The notes beneath the pieces are model-generated. The model did no database searches and was not told the origin of the DNA. It saw only the letters and a list, made by a program, of their open reading frames with translations. A program made the translations under genes and the position numbers. A stretch of DNA of 64,000 bases, taken from Ceriagrion tenellum. Taxonomy: Eukaryota > Arthropoda > Insecta > Odonata > Coenagrionidae. Shown one piece after another: positions 48,201-57,081 of this stretch (position 1 is the first letter of the stretch; every line of letters starts with the position of its first letter). Where the stretch lies: NCBI GenBank assembly GCA_963169105.1, contig OY720639.1:85604593-85668592 (forward strand). Reading direction: 5' to 3'.

Positions 48201-49221
48201 ACGAACAAAATATTGCCACTATGTACATTAGTTTTTTTAAAGTGCTATTTGAGAAATTTGATTAAATTACAATTTATTTAATAATAACAATTATTTTGAA
48301 ATGTGAGGTAAATGTATTGTATATATTTAATTCATAATAATACTTTACATAATAATATTTACACAAGGTATACTTCAACATTACCTTCATAACGTACCTA
48401 TTTTAAACTTTCCCAATTTTTTCTTTATATGACAGATGTTACTATTTTTTCGGAGCTCCACGAGGCACGCCATCGTCATTGAATAGCGTCACACATTCAT
48501 CTATTCAAATTGTTCGACAAACCGCCGAAAGAGACGCAACTTACCACGCACTTAATCCGGAGCATTGCAATTCTGTCTTGCGCAACAACTAAATGGATAA
48601 GCCTCTTAGAAAGCTGATATTTCGAGTATTGTCTAACGAAAAAAAATTGTCTCGCTCGTCCATAGAGGGTTAAAATGTCACCTAATTCATTATTTTTTTG
48701 TGAAATTATGTTTCTCCCAAACTAACTTAAAACATTTCTACTTTCGTCTTCAATCTGCCCAAATCAATGCTTTTTTCACATGCAATGGGAACTGAGATAT
48801 GTGAAACTTCTCCTTATTTTCCCGTCCGTTCGCAGGTGATGTCGATGGTTCCATCTTGGCCCTCGCGAACCTCTTACGCAAGAAGAGTCAAGCTGTGACG
48901 TCGAGCGGCAGCGCTGGCGGTTGCGTTCCAACTCTGAGTCAACGCTTCAAGCAAGAAGTAGTTCGCTACGAGCTGCTTCCGCCGGCTGATCTCACCGATG
49001 ACCCGTTCCTTTGGTGGAGGGACCACCAAGCAACATTGCCGATTCATGCGAAAATGGCGCGGAAATACTTGGTGATCACAGCGACTAGCGTGCCGTCTGA
49101 TTCCCTCTTCAGCAGGGGCGGAGACATGTGCGTTGACACTCGCAATTCTGTCTCAGGGGAAAACGCAGAGATGTTGATCTTTTGTGCTGCCAATGAGAGT
49201 TTTATTCCTGTCCCTGACTGA
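41835..49221 (+). CDS. hAT-superfamily transposase-like (ZBED-type) protein, four exons, 735 residues
   Basis: Exons 41835-42244, 44351-45437, 46196-46520 and 48836-49221 join in frame through GT-AG introns (phases 2, 0, 1) to give 2208 nt including the stop. The start lies in ACAATGG with an in-frame TGA at 41823. Domains: BED zinc finger near residues 12-53 (W12, F15, C28, C31, H48, H52/53); acidic linker; RNase-H-like core with LTLDVWT (D232), SENEENV (299 region) where the family has T/SDNA, the conserved KCFGH (C321, H324), TRWW (R385, W386) and LKPIEAIS (E439); YLDPRF near the end of exon 3; and the C-terminal hAT dimerisation segment (about 663-727, TSVPSDSLFSRGGD). Such proteins bind DNA in the nucleus. 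The Asp-to-Glu change at the second catalytic position, old repeats in every intron and no visible TIRs favour a domesticated gene over a mobile element. Confidence 0.9.
42367..43570. repeat. Inverted repeat pair flanking a PLE fragment in intron 1
   Basis: 42367-42424 and 43515-43570 are inverted copies, about 50 of 56 bases matching, centred on 'ggaaatacgcggaagagagc'. They enclose the Penelope-like fragment. This could be the terminal inverted structure of the PLE or duplicated host sequence. Confidence 0.65.
42740..43460 (+). pseudogene. Penelope-like element fragment: GIY-YIG endonuclease region and 3' end
   Basis: Translation of 42798-43062 gives VHLLKCDTPDCNSLYVSHTG, then RITEHFKSSV and FAEHLIDEGHRSS, matching the cysteine-containing GIY-YIG domain at the C-terminus of Penelope-like proteins. 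After a frameshift near 43062 it continues CDKEGKLDFLENFEIL. The Gly of YIG is changed (YVSHTG). Downstream at 43384-43404, GGCCTTAGAAGGCCGAAACC has the stem-GAAAC form of PLE-associated hammerhead motifs. It lies in intron 1 of the hAT-derived gene, same strand, and is inactive. Confidence 0.8.
43855..44005. repeat. Long hairpin with CTGATGG...GAAAC signature in intron 1
   Basis: Arms begin TAAATTCTTCTCGGGTTACC and run about 65 bp with few mismatches; a 10-bp stretch is extra in the left arm (about 43909-43918). The right arm contains CCTGATGGTGGTAGGCGAAA (43937-43956). Confidence 0.8.
44351..45437 (+). CDS. Exon 2 of the hAT-derived gene: RNase-H-like core
   Basis: Acceptor TTAATTTCAG|G at 44350, donor GCG|GTAAGT at 45438. 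Encodes the end of codon 137 to residue 499, including D232, the altered second position near 299, C321/H324, R385/W386 and E439. The frame happens to stay open to 45542 into the intron. Confidence 0.9.
45631..45902. mobile_element. MITE family C, copy 2, in intron 2
   Basis: TIRs TCACTACATTTACCAATCGA and, inverted, TCACTACTACGTTTACCAAT. About 75-80% identical to 49374-49637. Confidence 0.75.
46196..46520 (+). CDS. Exon 3 of the hAT-derived gene
   Basis: Acceptor CAAACTTTTCAG|ACT at 46195, donor CAAG|GTACGT at 46521. Encodes residues 500-607 and one base of codon 608. Contains RCSYLDPRFRG, the conserved 'LDPRF' block of hAT proteins ahead of the dimerisation region. Confidence 0.88.
46565..47075 (+). 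repeat. Dispersed repeat B, copy 3, in intron 3
   Basis: Landmarks as in 6190-6765, starting 'tttaagcgagatagttccct'. Confidence 0.7.
47416..47482. repeat. Near-perfect hairpin with GATGATG...GAAAC signature in intron 3
   Basis: Arms of 28 bp (47416-47443 and 47455-47482) with one mismatch and an 11-nt loop. Within the right half, GACAC/GTGTC forms a second possible stem directly followed by GAAAC, as in hammerhead stem II, but the upstream core reads CAGATGA instead of CTGATGA. Confidence 0.85.
47665..48200 (+). repeat. Dispersed repeat B, copy 4, in intron 3
   Basis: Starts 'ttgcttgagcgagatatttccct'; same orientation as copy 3 and about 1.1 kb further on. Confidence 0.7.
48200..48835. other. 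Intron 3, remaining part
   Basis: AT-rich, no feature recognised. It ends in the pyrimidine tract and acceptor CCGTCCGTTCGCAG at 48822-48835. Confidence 0.5.
48836..49221 (+). CDS. Exon 4 of the hAT-derived gene: C-terminal dimerisation domain
   Basis: Encodes the end of codon 608 to residue 735 and the TGA stop. Contains DPFLWWRDHQ (about residue 663), KYLVITATSVPSDSLFSRGG and RNSVSGENAEMLIF, the standard Dimer_Tnp_hAT pattern at its usual position near the C-terminus. Confidence 0.92.
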
Positions 49222-49373
49222 TGGCCTAATCATCGTTTGGGGTAATTTCTTCTCCTCGCAACGTATGCTATCCATTCAACATCATAACATATTTTCGCCG
49301 CACGTAAGCGTGTCTGAGGCCATCGTGCAATTAGACTGCTTGATCATTTGGAACATCGGTTCCAATACGTTAT

Positions 49374-49637
49374 TCACTACGTCTACCAATCGAATTCAGA
49401 TCGATTTGGCCGGTTCAGCTCGGTATCGTAAACGCAACGGGATCGACATGAGAAGCGGCCTAACTCGGCTCGCTTTCTCTGCCAGTCTGAGATTTCAAAT
49501 TGATATGAACCGATTCAAGTCGATATTTCAATCAATTTCGAAATGGTAAACCAGGCGATCCGAGTCAGCTGAATTAGTATGTTCAGATCGGTCCGAGTTC
49601 ATATCGATCTGAGTTTGATTGGTAAACTTACTAGTGA
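49374..49637. mobile_element. MITE family C, copy 3, downstream of the gene
   Basis: TIRs TCACTACGTCTACCAATCGA and, inverted, TCACTAGTAAGTTTACCAAT; lies about 150 bp after the stop codon, so it may be in the 3' UTR. Confidence 0.75.
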
Positions 49638-50050
49638 TTGTGATGGGTCCCACCCTTGAGTTCTAGATTTTTTTTTGTAACCCATATAACATGTATACTT
49701 CTAGGGTAATTAATTTTCCTTCCGAATTTAGCAGCCATTCAACGTTAAAAAGCATATTTACAGAATCCATACATATCTAGTTCCATCCTTTTATAAGACT
49801 TTTGAAACATAGAACAGTGGTTCCATAACAGTGTTGTCATGGGACCCATCCTAACGTTTGGGACGTTTTTTCTAACCTATTTAACATGTATACTTAACGG
49901 GTAATTCATTTTCCTTTCGATTTCTGCATCCATTCAACGTTAAAATACATATTTTCTTTATCCATACCTGTCTAGTGCCATCCTGTTTCAAAACTATTGA
50001 AACATAGAACATTGGTTCTATAACAGTGTTTTCATGGGGTCCGTCCTAAC
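49638..50050 (+). repeat. Tandem duplication, unit about 197 bp, 2.1 copies
   Basis: Unit 1 starts 'tgatgggtcccacccttgag' at about 49639; unit 2 starts 'tcatgggacccatcctaacg' at about 49836; a partial third starts at about 50032. Units are roughly 84% identical and directly follow the MITE. Confidence 0.8.
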
Positions 50051-50754
50051 ATTTGGGAAGTGATTGCAGCCTACAAAATATGTATACCTATTCCATGACT
50101 CTAGCCTAGTTGAGATGCTGACCGACGGTTTACCCACTCGTTGTATTTTCATGTAAATAATTGTTTCGATATGTTTTTACGGATTTTTTTCTTTAAAGCT
50201 GTGGTATGGATTCGAAAATTTGTTCAGCACACAATAAATGAATACATATAATAGACTTTGGGCGGGAATTCGGTTCCTCATCACGCGTGCCCTCGCGTTT
50301 GCATTATTTTTCACCAGCGCTCATGAGTGCGAAAACACTATTCTCCTTCCAGAAGGTTCGCGTTCCGAATAACGATAACGAAAATGCGAAAATAATAACC
50401 GTAATCCCTCCCGAGAATGGTCGGCCCGCGACCCACTGCTTAGGAGTCGCTGATATAGAACATACAGACAATATCGTGAACTATTCCAGTATTCTGGTGA
50501 ATTCTTCTCGGGCTTCCAGCCAGGATTATGTCTGCATGATGGGAGGCGTTTCGATGGAAGGCTTTCCCATCATCCTTCGCAGATTCCGATCATCCTCAAA
50601 ACAGTTGATTGATCAAAGGTTAGCTGTTGATGATGGTTAACGTCTTCCATGGAAATGTCAGCCATCATGGTGGCATTCATCCTGAGGGAAACCAGGGAAG
50701 AATTCACCAGAACAATTCGATGGGTAAGCCTGAAATATTTTATTCCTGTACTCA
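50051..50754. other. Non-coding stretch with a candidate poly(A) signal and an unsupported open frame
   Basis: AATAAA at 50233-50238 is the first good poly(A) signal noted after the hAT gene stop, 1 kb downstream. A 117-codon open frame (50287-50640) shows no domain and no splice support. Confidence 0.35.
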
Positions 50755-51052
50755 CAGGGTTGGGCAGTATTTCAAATACAAGTGTTTTAAAAACGAATTT
50801 TCAATACATTTCTATTTCAAATACACGACCTGACTATCTTGATTTCAAATACTCCTCGGCCTGTATTTTGCCCATACCCTTGCTGTAAGTCTAAGTGTTA
50901 TGACCAACTGGGGCTAGGCAGTATTTCATATACAAGTATTTTAAAATACGTATTTGAAATATATTTGTATTTTGTATTAAAAATACACGACCTGAATGTA
51001 TCTCGCATTTTGTATTTCAAATACTCCTCGGCCTGTATATTGCCCAGCCCTG
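50755..51052. mobile_element. hAT-type MITE with 8-bp target duplication, internally duplicated
   Basis: Ends CAGGGTTGGGCAGTATTTCA and, inverted, CAGGGCTGGGCAATATACAG. Flanking 8-mers TGTACTCA (50747-50754) and TGTACTGA (51053-51060) match at 7 of 8. The interior holds two successive versions of the element (about 50755-50879 and 50911-51052), each with 'cagtatttca' at its left and 'cctcggcctgtat' at its right, so it is a composite or tandem dimer. No coding capacity. Confidence 0.85.
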
Positions 51053-51404
51053 TGTACTGATATATTGTTAACCAATATTTCAACACCTTAATGAAAATTG
51101 ATTTCAATAACCAACATTGAGATTTTTTACTCCAGCTATCGATGTGTTTATAGTTAGAAAGACCACCCAGCTCTTCGCCCCATCTCCCCCCTCGGAAGAA
51201 AACACTCACCAATCTGGGCGGCGGCTCCGACCTCTCCGGTGATGCAGTCCTCGCTCCCAGGAGAGAAGCTGTGTCTTCCGGTACCACACTCTCAAGCGAT
51301 GTGACCCGCTTCCCCTTCTTTTCCCGCGGTGAGCCAGGGACGCATCACGGTTAGGGCAGTGCGGTTTCCCAATATATTGGTTCCAATATCAATATTTTTT
51401 AATA

Positions 51405-52442
51405 CAGTACATTACGGTTAATTGGGAATGGTGCACACTGCCCCAATTAAGCGGCGGCCCCGATTAAGCGAAGTATCCCCTAAGTATGCATAAACAAATG
51501 TAGAAATAAAAGAAATAAGACTAAATATATGTTCCTTTTCCGGGATTCATTCCGCGTTGTATGTTTTGAGAAAACGATATTTCGCTGGTCCTCCTGCTGG
51601 CAGCTGGAAGCTGGCAGGAGGACCAGTGAAATATTGTTTTCTCAAAACATACATCGCGCAATGAATCCCGAAAAAAGGTACAGTCAACACTGCATCCGCG
51701 GAAGCCTAGGAGCTAAGACTATGGTTTATAATGCAAAACGTTTCTTAAACTATCAATTGGTTTATTAAATAAGCAAAAATAATTTATTCATAAATGTTTT
51801 TCAGAATTTCTGTAAGTCTTGTCGAAAACATTTCTCTCAGCCTCAGATGACGCTGGATGAATGGCATTTACGAAGTCCTATTTAAGAACAATGCACGGTT
51901 TATTAGATAAGAATACGTGATCCGCCCCTACCTGCTCTTAAACCCTCACCATGGATGTCCCACTCCTCTCTCGTTATCCCTTAAACTGGCAATAAGCCAA
52001 AACTGAAGGCCATTGCCTTCACCCTTCTATCCTCAAAGCACTTATTTCTCTTGACTTATCGCCTACAGCCCAACCACCTCTTCCTGAGTCCACTCCCCTA
52101 AAAAAATGAAACGACACTGGATGAAGTCTCGTGGTACGGAAACGGAATCCGGATCCCCTACAGGCTGGTCTAAGAGCTTTAAAGGCAAGAGTATGTACCC
52201 ATATGGAAAATAAGACTGAATGAAAGAAGTAGAAAGTTAAAAAATCGTTTCCTGGCATGAAAAATTTATCATTTCCTTGCAAGTTCAATTTCGCCAATGC
52301 ATGGCCCAATTAAGCGGCATGCTGTCCCGATTAAGCGAAGGAAAGACAGGGATATTCTTCAATTGGGTTCTGTTCTTCGAGACTTGTCTCAATTAACTGG
52401 CTGCCCCGAATAACCGGTGGCCCAATTAACCGGAATCTACTG
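51405..52442. mobile_element. pogo/Tigger-type (Tc1/mariner superfamily) non-autonomous element
   Basis: Ends CAGTACATTACGGTTAATTG and, inverted, CAGTAGATTCCGGTTAATTG are flanked by TA on both sides (51403-51404, 52443-52444). Subterminal repeats of AATTAAGCGG/GATTAAGCGA are typical of pogo-like elements. 1038 bp without a transposase frame; the open frames at 51529-51768 and 52019-52309 show no DDE or CENP-B-like motif that I can see. Confidence 0.85.
51534..51678. repeat. Long hairpin inside the pogo-type element
   Basis: Arms 51534-51597 and 51614-51678 are about 64 bp with roughly five mismatches, separated by only 16 nt (CTGGCAGCTGGAAGCT region). Confidence 0.85.
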
Positions 52443-53020
52443 TATTGGGAATTCAAAAGCACAATTTTGGAACGACCAACACCAATATCCTGTTTTGGAT
52501 ATTGGCGGTCAGAAAAACCAATATTTTTAATTGGAATATTGTATGTTGAATAACCAATATTTGCAATTGGAATATTGAATTATCATTGTTAAAAATTCAA
52601 GTATTGAATATTGGAACCCGGCGAGGAGGGTGGTCGGAGAGCGCCCTAATCTTTGAAAACAGACGGCACGCGTGAAGTTTACATTGATTTTCTTGTTTTA
52701 TTAACAGACTTGCACATAGTTAATTAAATCACTTTTAATATTGCTATGCTCAATATTTTCCAATATTTCATTTTCTTAATTTTTTCCAATATTACAATAT
52801 TTCCAATATGCCAATATTTTCCAACATTTAATAGTCCAATACAGGCTGTTGATATTGGTATCCATTTCCAATATTTTTAGATATTGAATACTGATATTGG
52901 GATTCAAATACCGCCCAACCCTACACACGGTAGCCGGCGACCGCTCCTCGGCACGTCTGTCCGCACTTCCTGCATGCCCTTGGACCTCTTTGTCGACGCT
53001 TTTCGGTGCTTTAAGGCGGC

Positions 53021-53228
53021 ACTGTACGGCATCCACCAATCGACCTTAGACAGCGAGGGACAACTTCGCTTGTCAGCTTTTTTTTCGTCGCACGGATGCC
53101 CCTTCATAGATGGCATCCCTCTGGTAAACGTACCAACGCATCATTGCTTCCACGGGATGATAAAATAGGTGAATTACAGGTGATTATCGGCTGGGGTCTT
53201 GGCCAAGGGCATACTCAGGATCTGAACT
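53021..53228. other. Short GC-moderate flank, nothing recognised
   Basis: The open frame 52884-53168 spans the end of the hAT element and the duplicated segment and is not supported as a gene. Confidence 0.4.
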
Positions 53229-53332
53229 CCCTGGTAAAAATATTCCGTCTGTAACTGCCCTGAAAGACTACACTATCATATATCCACAGACTATCATGTG
53301 AACCGCCGCATTGGCGTTAGGCAGAGGGTGCT

Positions 53333-53565
53333 AGGACACCAGCCGTGCAAAAATGTAAAAGAGAAGGTTTTGGGAGGTGAAATGGTGACGTGTATTATGG
53401 GAGTGTATTTAGAGGGGCTGTTTTTATTGTACTCGCTCATTGTGCACGGAAAGAACGTGTTTTTTTACCTATCAGTTCGGCAATGCATCTGTCTTAATTA
53501 ATCACAATATAGAGAGGCGTCAGGATAATATTATCTGCGTCGCTCTGAAAAACACTAGTTCTGAA
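53333..53565 (+). repeat. Dispersed repeat R1, copy 2
   Basis: See 3895-4185. Confidence 0.55.
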
Positions 53566-54015
53566 TTTCTCAAGCAACATAAGCCTAGCGCATAGCCTCC
53601 AAGTCTCTAGGGGTTCACTCCTCAATCCCTCTGAAGGTTGTAAAACACTATATATTTGCTCGTGGCAGTTTTTAATGCAGCGTGCTGCTTTTATTTGTAT
53701 TCTATCAATATTTCTGTTTAATCTTTATAACCTGGGTCCCAAATGCTCGCGGTGTGTTCGAGGTGTGGCCTAACCAGAGCAAAGTAGCATCTCTCTTTTA
53801 CTTTTTCATCCGAGGACCTTCCTATCATACGCTAGCAAACAAAACCTAGTTTCTTTAATGCTGTGCCTCATATGCTTTAAACATATCCTCCCAAATATAT
53901 ATCAGAAGTTAAGGTAATTCCAAGATACTTTACAGAATCTGAAGATTTTATGTTTACTCCACCAACAGCATCATTTGTGTGATGACTTTCGCAGGAAGTG
54001 AACTGTGGTGCATTT
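53560..54015 (-). pseudogene. CR1/Jockey-like LINE fragment, RT C-terminal region
   Basis: On the minus strand: SSDSVKYLGITLTSDIYL, then ALKKLGFVC, RSSDEKVKERCYFALVRPHL and EHTASIWDPGYKD. This is the standard series after the RT palm in CR1/Jockey-type LINEs. In-frame stops interrupt it, for example between VC and RMIGR. It is a different LINE clade from the 'CFDP2-like' copies. Confidence 0.8.
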
Positions 54016-54239
54016 CCTGATATAAAATCCTGATGTCTGATCTGGAAATGGTCTGTGACTGGACTGGATTTTAACGAAGGTTCGAGATGTCTCAAATCCT
54101 GACCAGTGACAGGCCACTTCCAGATCAGATACTTACTAGTCTCTCAGCGCAGTTACAGACCAAATATTTTACCCTGGGCTGGGGATGTGGAGATAATGTT
54201 AGATCAGGTGTGGGTGGAGGAAAGTGAATATATCTCAGT

Positions 54240-54915
54240 AAGCAGTGCATTATGTGACATGTTCCTACTTCTTACAAAATAAAAGTCATGATTTTGGGAA
54301 AAACTATTTATTATTCACCATAAGCACAAATGTTTCATTGCTTTTATCCTATTAATATTTCTTATCAAGTTAACAACACAAAGTTAAATTGATTAAAAAT
54401 AAATTCTTTTGACATTTCTAGATTTTATTTTTGAGTTTCTAATGGCCGATTGCAAACACATTTAGTTATGGAATCAATAGTTATGAGATCCATAAAGTTA
54501 TAGAACTCATAAATATATTTGGGTTGCATGAGCACATCTACTAGTTACCATAGCTTATCAATCAATAGCAAATAGGTTCGAATATTTGATTTAATCCTCT
54601 ACCGCCGGATAAAATTTATGAAATTTTAGCCCATGAATAATAGCTAATGCACATAATAATTCCTCTGTAAGAGTAGACAAACTGGTCAACTCTCTCAAAA
54701 CAACTCTTTCGTCAAGTAATTAAATTTCCAAGTGATTCATTGCACACCCATCATCTTGGCTACTTATGGAACTCACTACTCCATGCCATAAGTAAGTTAT
54801 GAAACCAATAAATTTATCTAATGTCTATGAAACACTTATTGAATATTTGTTATGGCCTATGGGTCCCATAACTATGTATAATACATATGTACCGTTCCTG
54901 CAACTGGCCATAAGT
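54240..54915 (+). repeat. Dispersed repeat F, copy 2
   Basis: Uninterrupted relative of 31680-32880. Confidence 0.65.
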
Positions 54916-55620
54916 GAGGGAATTTGGGCATACCCATGTTCTCAGTTAGGATGGTGAGTAGAGGAGAATAACAGGGTAAACTTTGGAGGTGGATGCTCGA
55001 GATTGGTGAAGTAATCTAACAACTAGAGTGATACGAGCAGTTGGAGAAAGTTTGGAGAGAGTAGTGAAAGGAGGCTGTCAGTGAACGTGTATGACCTGTC
55101 CATGGATCCTTGAGGTCATGGAGTACCTACTATGCCCACACTGAAAATGAAGCAGGGTTCTTTGGTAAGGGAGTGGAGGATACAGGACTGGAATCAGAAA
55201 TTGCAATTGAGTTGTGCTTGCAAGATTTGGGCCCAGATAGGAATGGGAAGATTTCAGAGGTGTGATCACAGTTCTCCATAATGTATGAGCTTGAGTTATC
55301 ATTAATTTCTCACTGGACTAATGAGAGCAAAAATGTTTTTGTCTTTCTTTACATTTTTTCAGGTTTTAAAATTTAAATGGCTAGTTTGAATAGATCAAGA
55401 GAGTTCATAGGACAGTTACTGAAGGTATTGCCTTACCCAACAGTTTGGTTCACCATTTAAGATAATGACAATAGGGAGGTAGATATTGAGATCTCACCCT
55501 CCACCCGTCACCAAGGTGATCTTAATATTGATTTCCACAATATCAGGGATAATCTCCCAATTTCTCAGGGATTTTGATGCTGAAATCATTAGCCAACCAC
55601 CATTCATACTGAGACACCAC
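54916..55620. other. CpG-poor stretch, nothing recognised
   Basis: No domain in the open frame 55078-55302 (minus). Confidence 0.4.
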
Positions 55621-56663
55621 CCCAAGTAGCATGCAGTATCTACTGGATATCTATACATGGTTGCAAATAGTCATAGAAGGTAACATTGAATCTTAAATGT
55701 TGTGTGGATATTGTTTGGATATCATGTTATGATATCCAGCATTTGATATTTTAATGCTATCCATGAAATATTAGCTAATGGAGAATAATTGGAAAAATAA
55801 AATTTTATATTATATTATATTAGCTTTATAAGAGCCAAATGAAGCACCACTAGAGAAAATATTGACATAAGTGATCATATTTCAAACATCAGCTGGCCAT
55901 GGTAGTCAGGAACGAGCCAGCCAGACAACCCATACCTTTGAATCCCACCATAGGCATAGATGTTGTGGTTTATTGTCTTACGATTAGATTAGGTACCTGA
56001 GATGGTGTGATAATGTTTTCTTATAATTAGTCTTCATCCCATACCTCTCACACTGATGCACACACTAATGCATTTATAAATTATTGTAACTGCTTTGCTG
56101 ACTGGGTTACCAGAGCTTGGTCATCTGCAAACATGTCTTAATCAGTTCCCCTCCTGCCATCACACCAACTGAAAGTTCCTCTCAAGCCTCTCTTAACATT
56201 TTTTTAACAAATATATTGAATTTCACAGGCAACATTAGGCAACCCTGTCTCACTCCTCTTCCTAATAGTGCCCCTCCTGATTCTCCTTCATGTACCTTAA
56301 CTTGAGCAGTATGAGATGTAAAGGTTTTGAATAAGTTTTCTCTCTCTCAGACTGACTCCAACATCCGAAATTTCACAGTGTATCAAACAAAATAAAAACC
56401 TATAAATGCCTATTGCATTTCATTTTTGTTTTCAATGTGGTCATAAATGGGAAAAATCTGCAAGTTAAAAAATATCCAGATAACAATAATGGTTATGGCA
56501 TGTATATCTAGTCACAGGATGATTTTGGATTTTCTATAGATGTCTAAAACTGGGAACTTCGGATAGTCTATATAAGTCCATGAAATGTTATATGGATAAA
56601 TCTAGATATTATATGGGTTCAACTATTATATGGTTATCCAGTGGATATTGATTGCTACTCGGG
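55621..56663. mobile_element. TIR-type element G with a nested LINE fragment
   Basis: The left end CCCAAGTAGCATGCAGTATC is followed by TACTGGATATCTATA; the right end inverted is CCCGAGTAGCAATCAATATC followed by CACTGGATAACCATA. About 35-bp imperfect TIRs, unit about 1043 bp. Target duplication unclear. It contains the LINE RT piece at 56040-56310. Confidence 0.5.
56040..56310 (-). pseudogene. LINE RT fragment (motifs B-C), 'CFDP2-like' type
   Basis: Minus strand: GVRQGCLMLPVKFNIFVKKM, EELSVGVMAGGELIK, then after a frameshift FADDQALVTQSAKQLQ (RT motif C FADD). No tail or 5' part. Confidence 0.75.
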
Positions 56664-56689
56664 AATTGGAAATAGCTAAATATCCAAAC

Positions 56690-56880
56690 TGGGAGCTTAC
56701 AGCACCTCCTGCAAATGTAATGAAAACTACATAGGAGAGATGGGCCAGATGAGACAAGAATAGTAGAACACCAAAGACACCACCTACTGCATTAACTTGA
56801 CAAGTTGGCAGCAGGTGAGAAATACTGCAATGAATACCACACAGTTATGGATGGAAATAAAAATAGGATATGGAAGGTAA
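56690..56880 (+). pseudogene. Penelope-like GIY-YIG endonuclease fragment
   Basis: Translation gives GAYSTSCKCNENYIGEMGQM and, after a stop and frameshift, EHQRHHLLH and LDKLAAGEKYCNEYH. The CxC...YIGxxG pattern is the start of the PLE C-terminal GIY-YIG domain. It is immediately followed by a long inverted repeat, as expected at a PLE 3' end. Confidence 0.65.
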
Positions 56881-57081
56881 TTCAGTAAAGGAAAGGAAAA
56901 AATTTGTATAGTCTACTTAAAGGACTTTTTTTCTTTGCCGACCAAGGTTTTGACTATTACAGTAATTTTCAAGAGACAACCAGCCTTGAAAATGGCTGTA
57001 CAAGTCAAAACCTTGATTGATGAAGAGAACAAAATCCGTTTAAGTTGACTATACAAAGTTTTTCTTTTCTTTAACTGGGTA
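56876..57081. repeat. Inverted repeat, about 80-bp arms, at the end of the PLE fragment
   Basis: Left arm 56876-56954 and right arm 57003-57081 are inverted copies with some mismatches and small gaps ('tttgtatagtctactt' / 'aagttgactatacaaa', 'ccaaggttttgact' / 'agtcaaaaccttg'). The loop contains CTTGAAAATGGCTGTACAAG. Confidence 0.75.

Larger units (their letters stand above)
51352..52923. mobile_element. hAT-type element of the 'CCAATATT' family, carrying a nested insertion
   Basis: Ends TAGGGCAGTGCGGTTTCCCA and, inverted, TAGGGTTGGGCGGTATTTGA. Flanking 8-mers ATCACGGT and CACACGGT match at 6 of 8. The interior is dominated by CAATATT/AATATTGG iterations, as in the partial copy at 20190-20478. 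Without the nested element (51405-52442) it is about 530 bp. Non-autonomous. Confidence 0.75.
51085..53020 (+). repeat. Duplicated segment U, copy 2, split by a hAT-type insertion
   Basis: 51085-51345 and 52924-53020 together align with 40945-41285, with the hAT element 51352-52923 in between. See the upstream copy for shared strings. No exon 1 homologue was recognised after it. Confidence 0.6.
53229..54177. mobile_element. Foldback MITE family E, copy 2, interrupted
   Basis: Ends CCCTGGTAAAAATATTCCGT and, inverted, CCAGGGTAAAATATTTGGTC. The inner inverted pair 'ctggaaatggtctgtgactg' (about 54037) and 'ccagtgacaggccacttcca' (about 54103) matches the interior of 30368-30815. A repeat R1 copy and a LINE fragment are nested inside. 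Confidence 0.6.

Noticed and set aside
50287..50640. 117-codon open frame downstream of the gene as a separate gene
   Set aside because: No recognisable domain, no splice sites and no conserved second copy; length is within chance expectation.
40539..50754. Treating the hAT-derived gene as a complete autonomous hAT transposon bounded by nearby hAT-type termini
   Set aside because: The hAT-like ends at 50755-51052 and 51352-52923 form closed elements with their own target duplications, and no matching terminus was found upstream of 41835.
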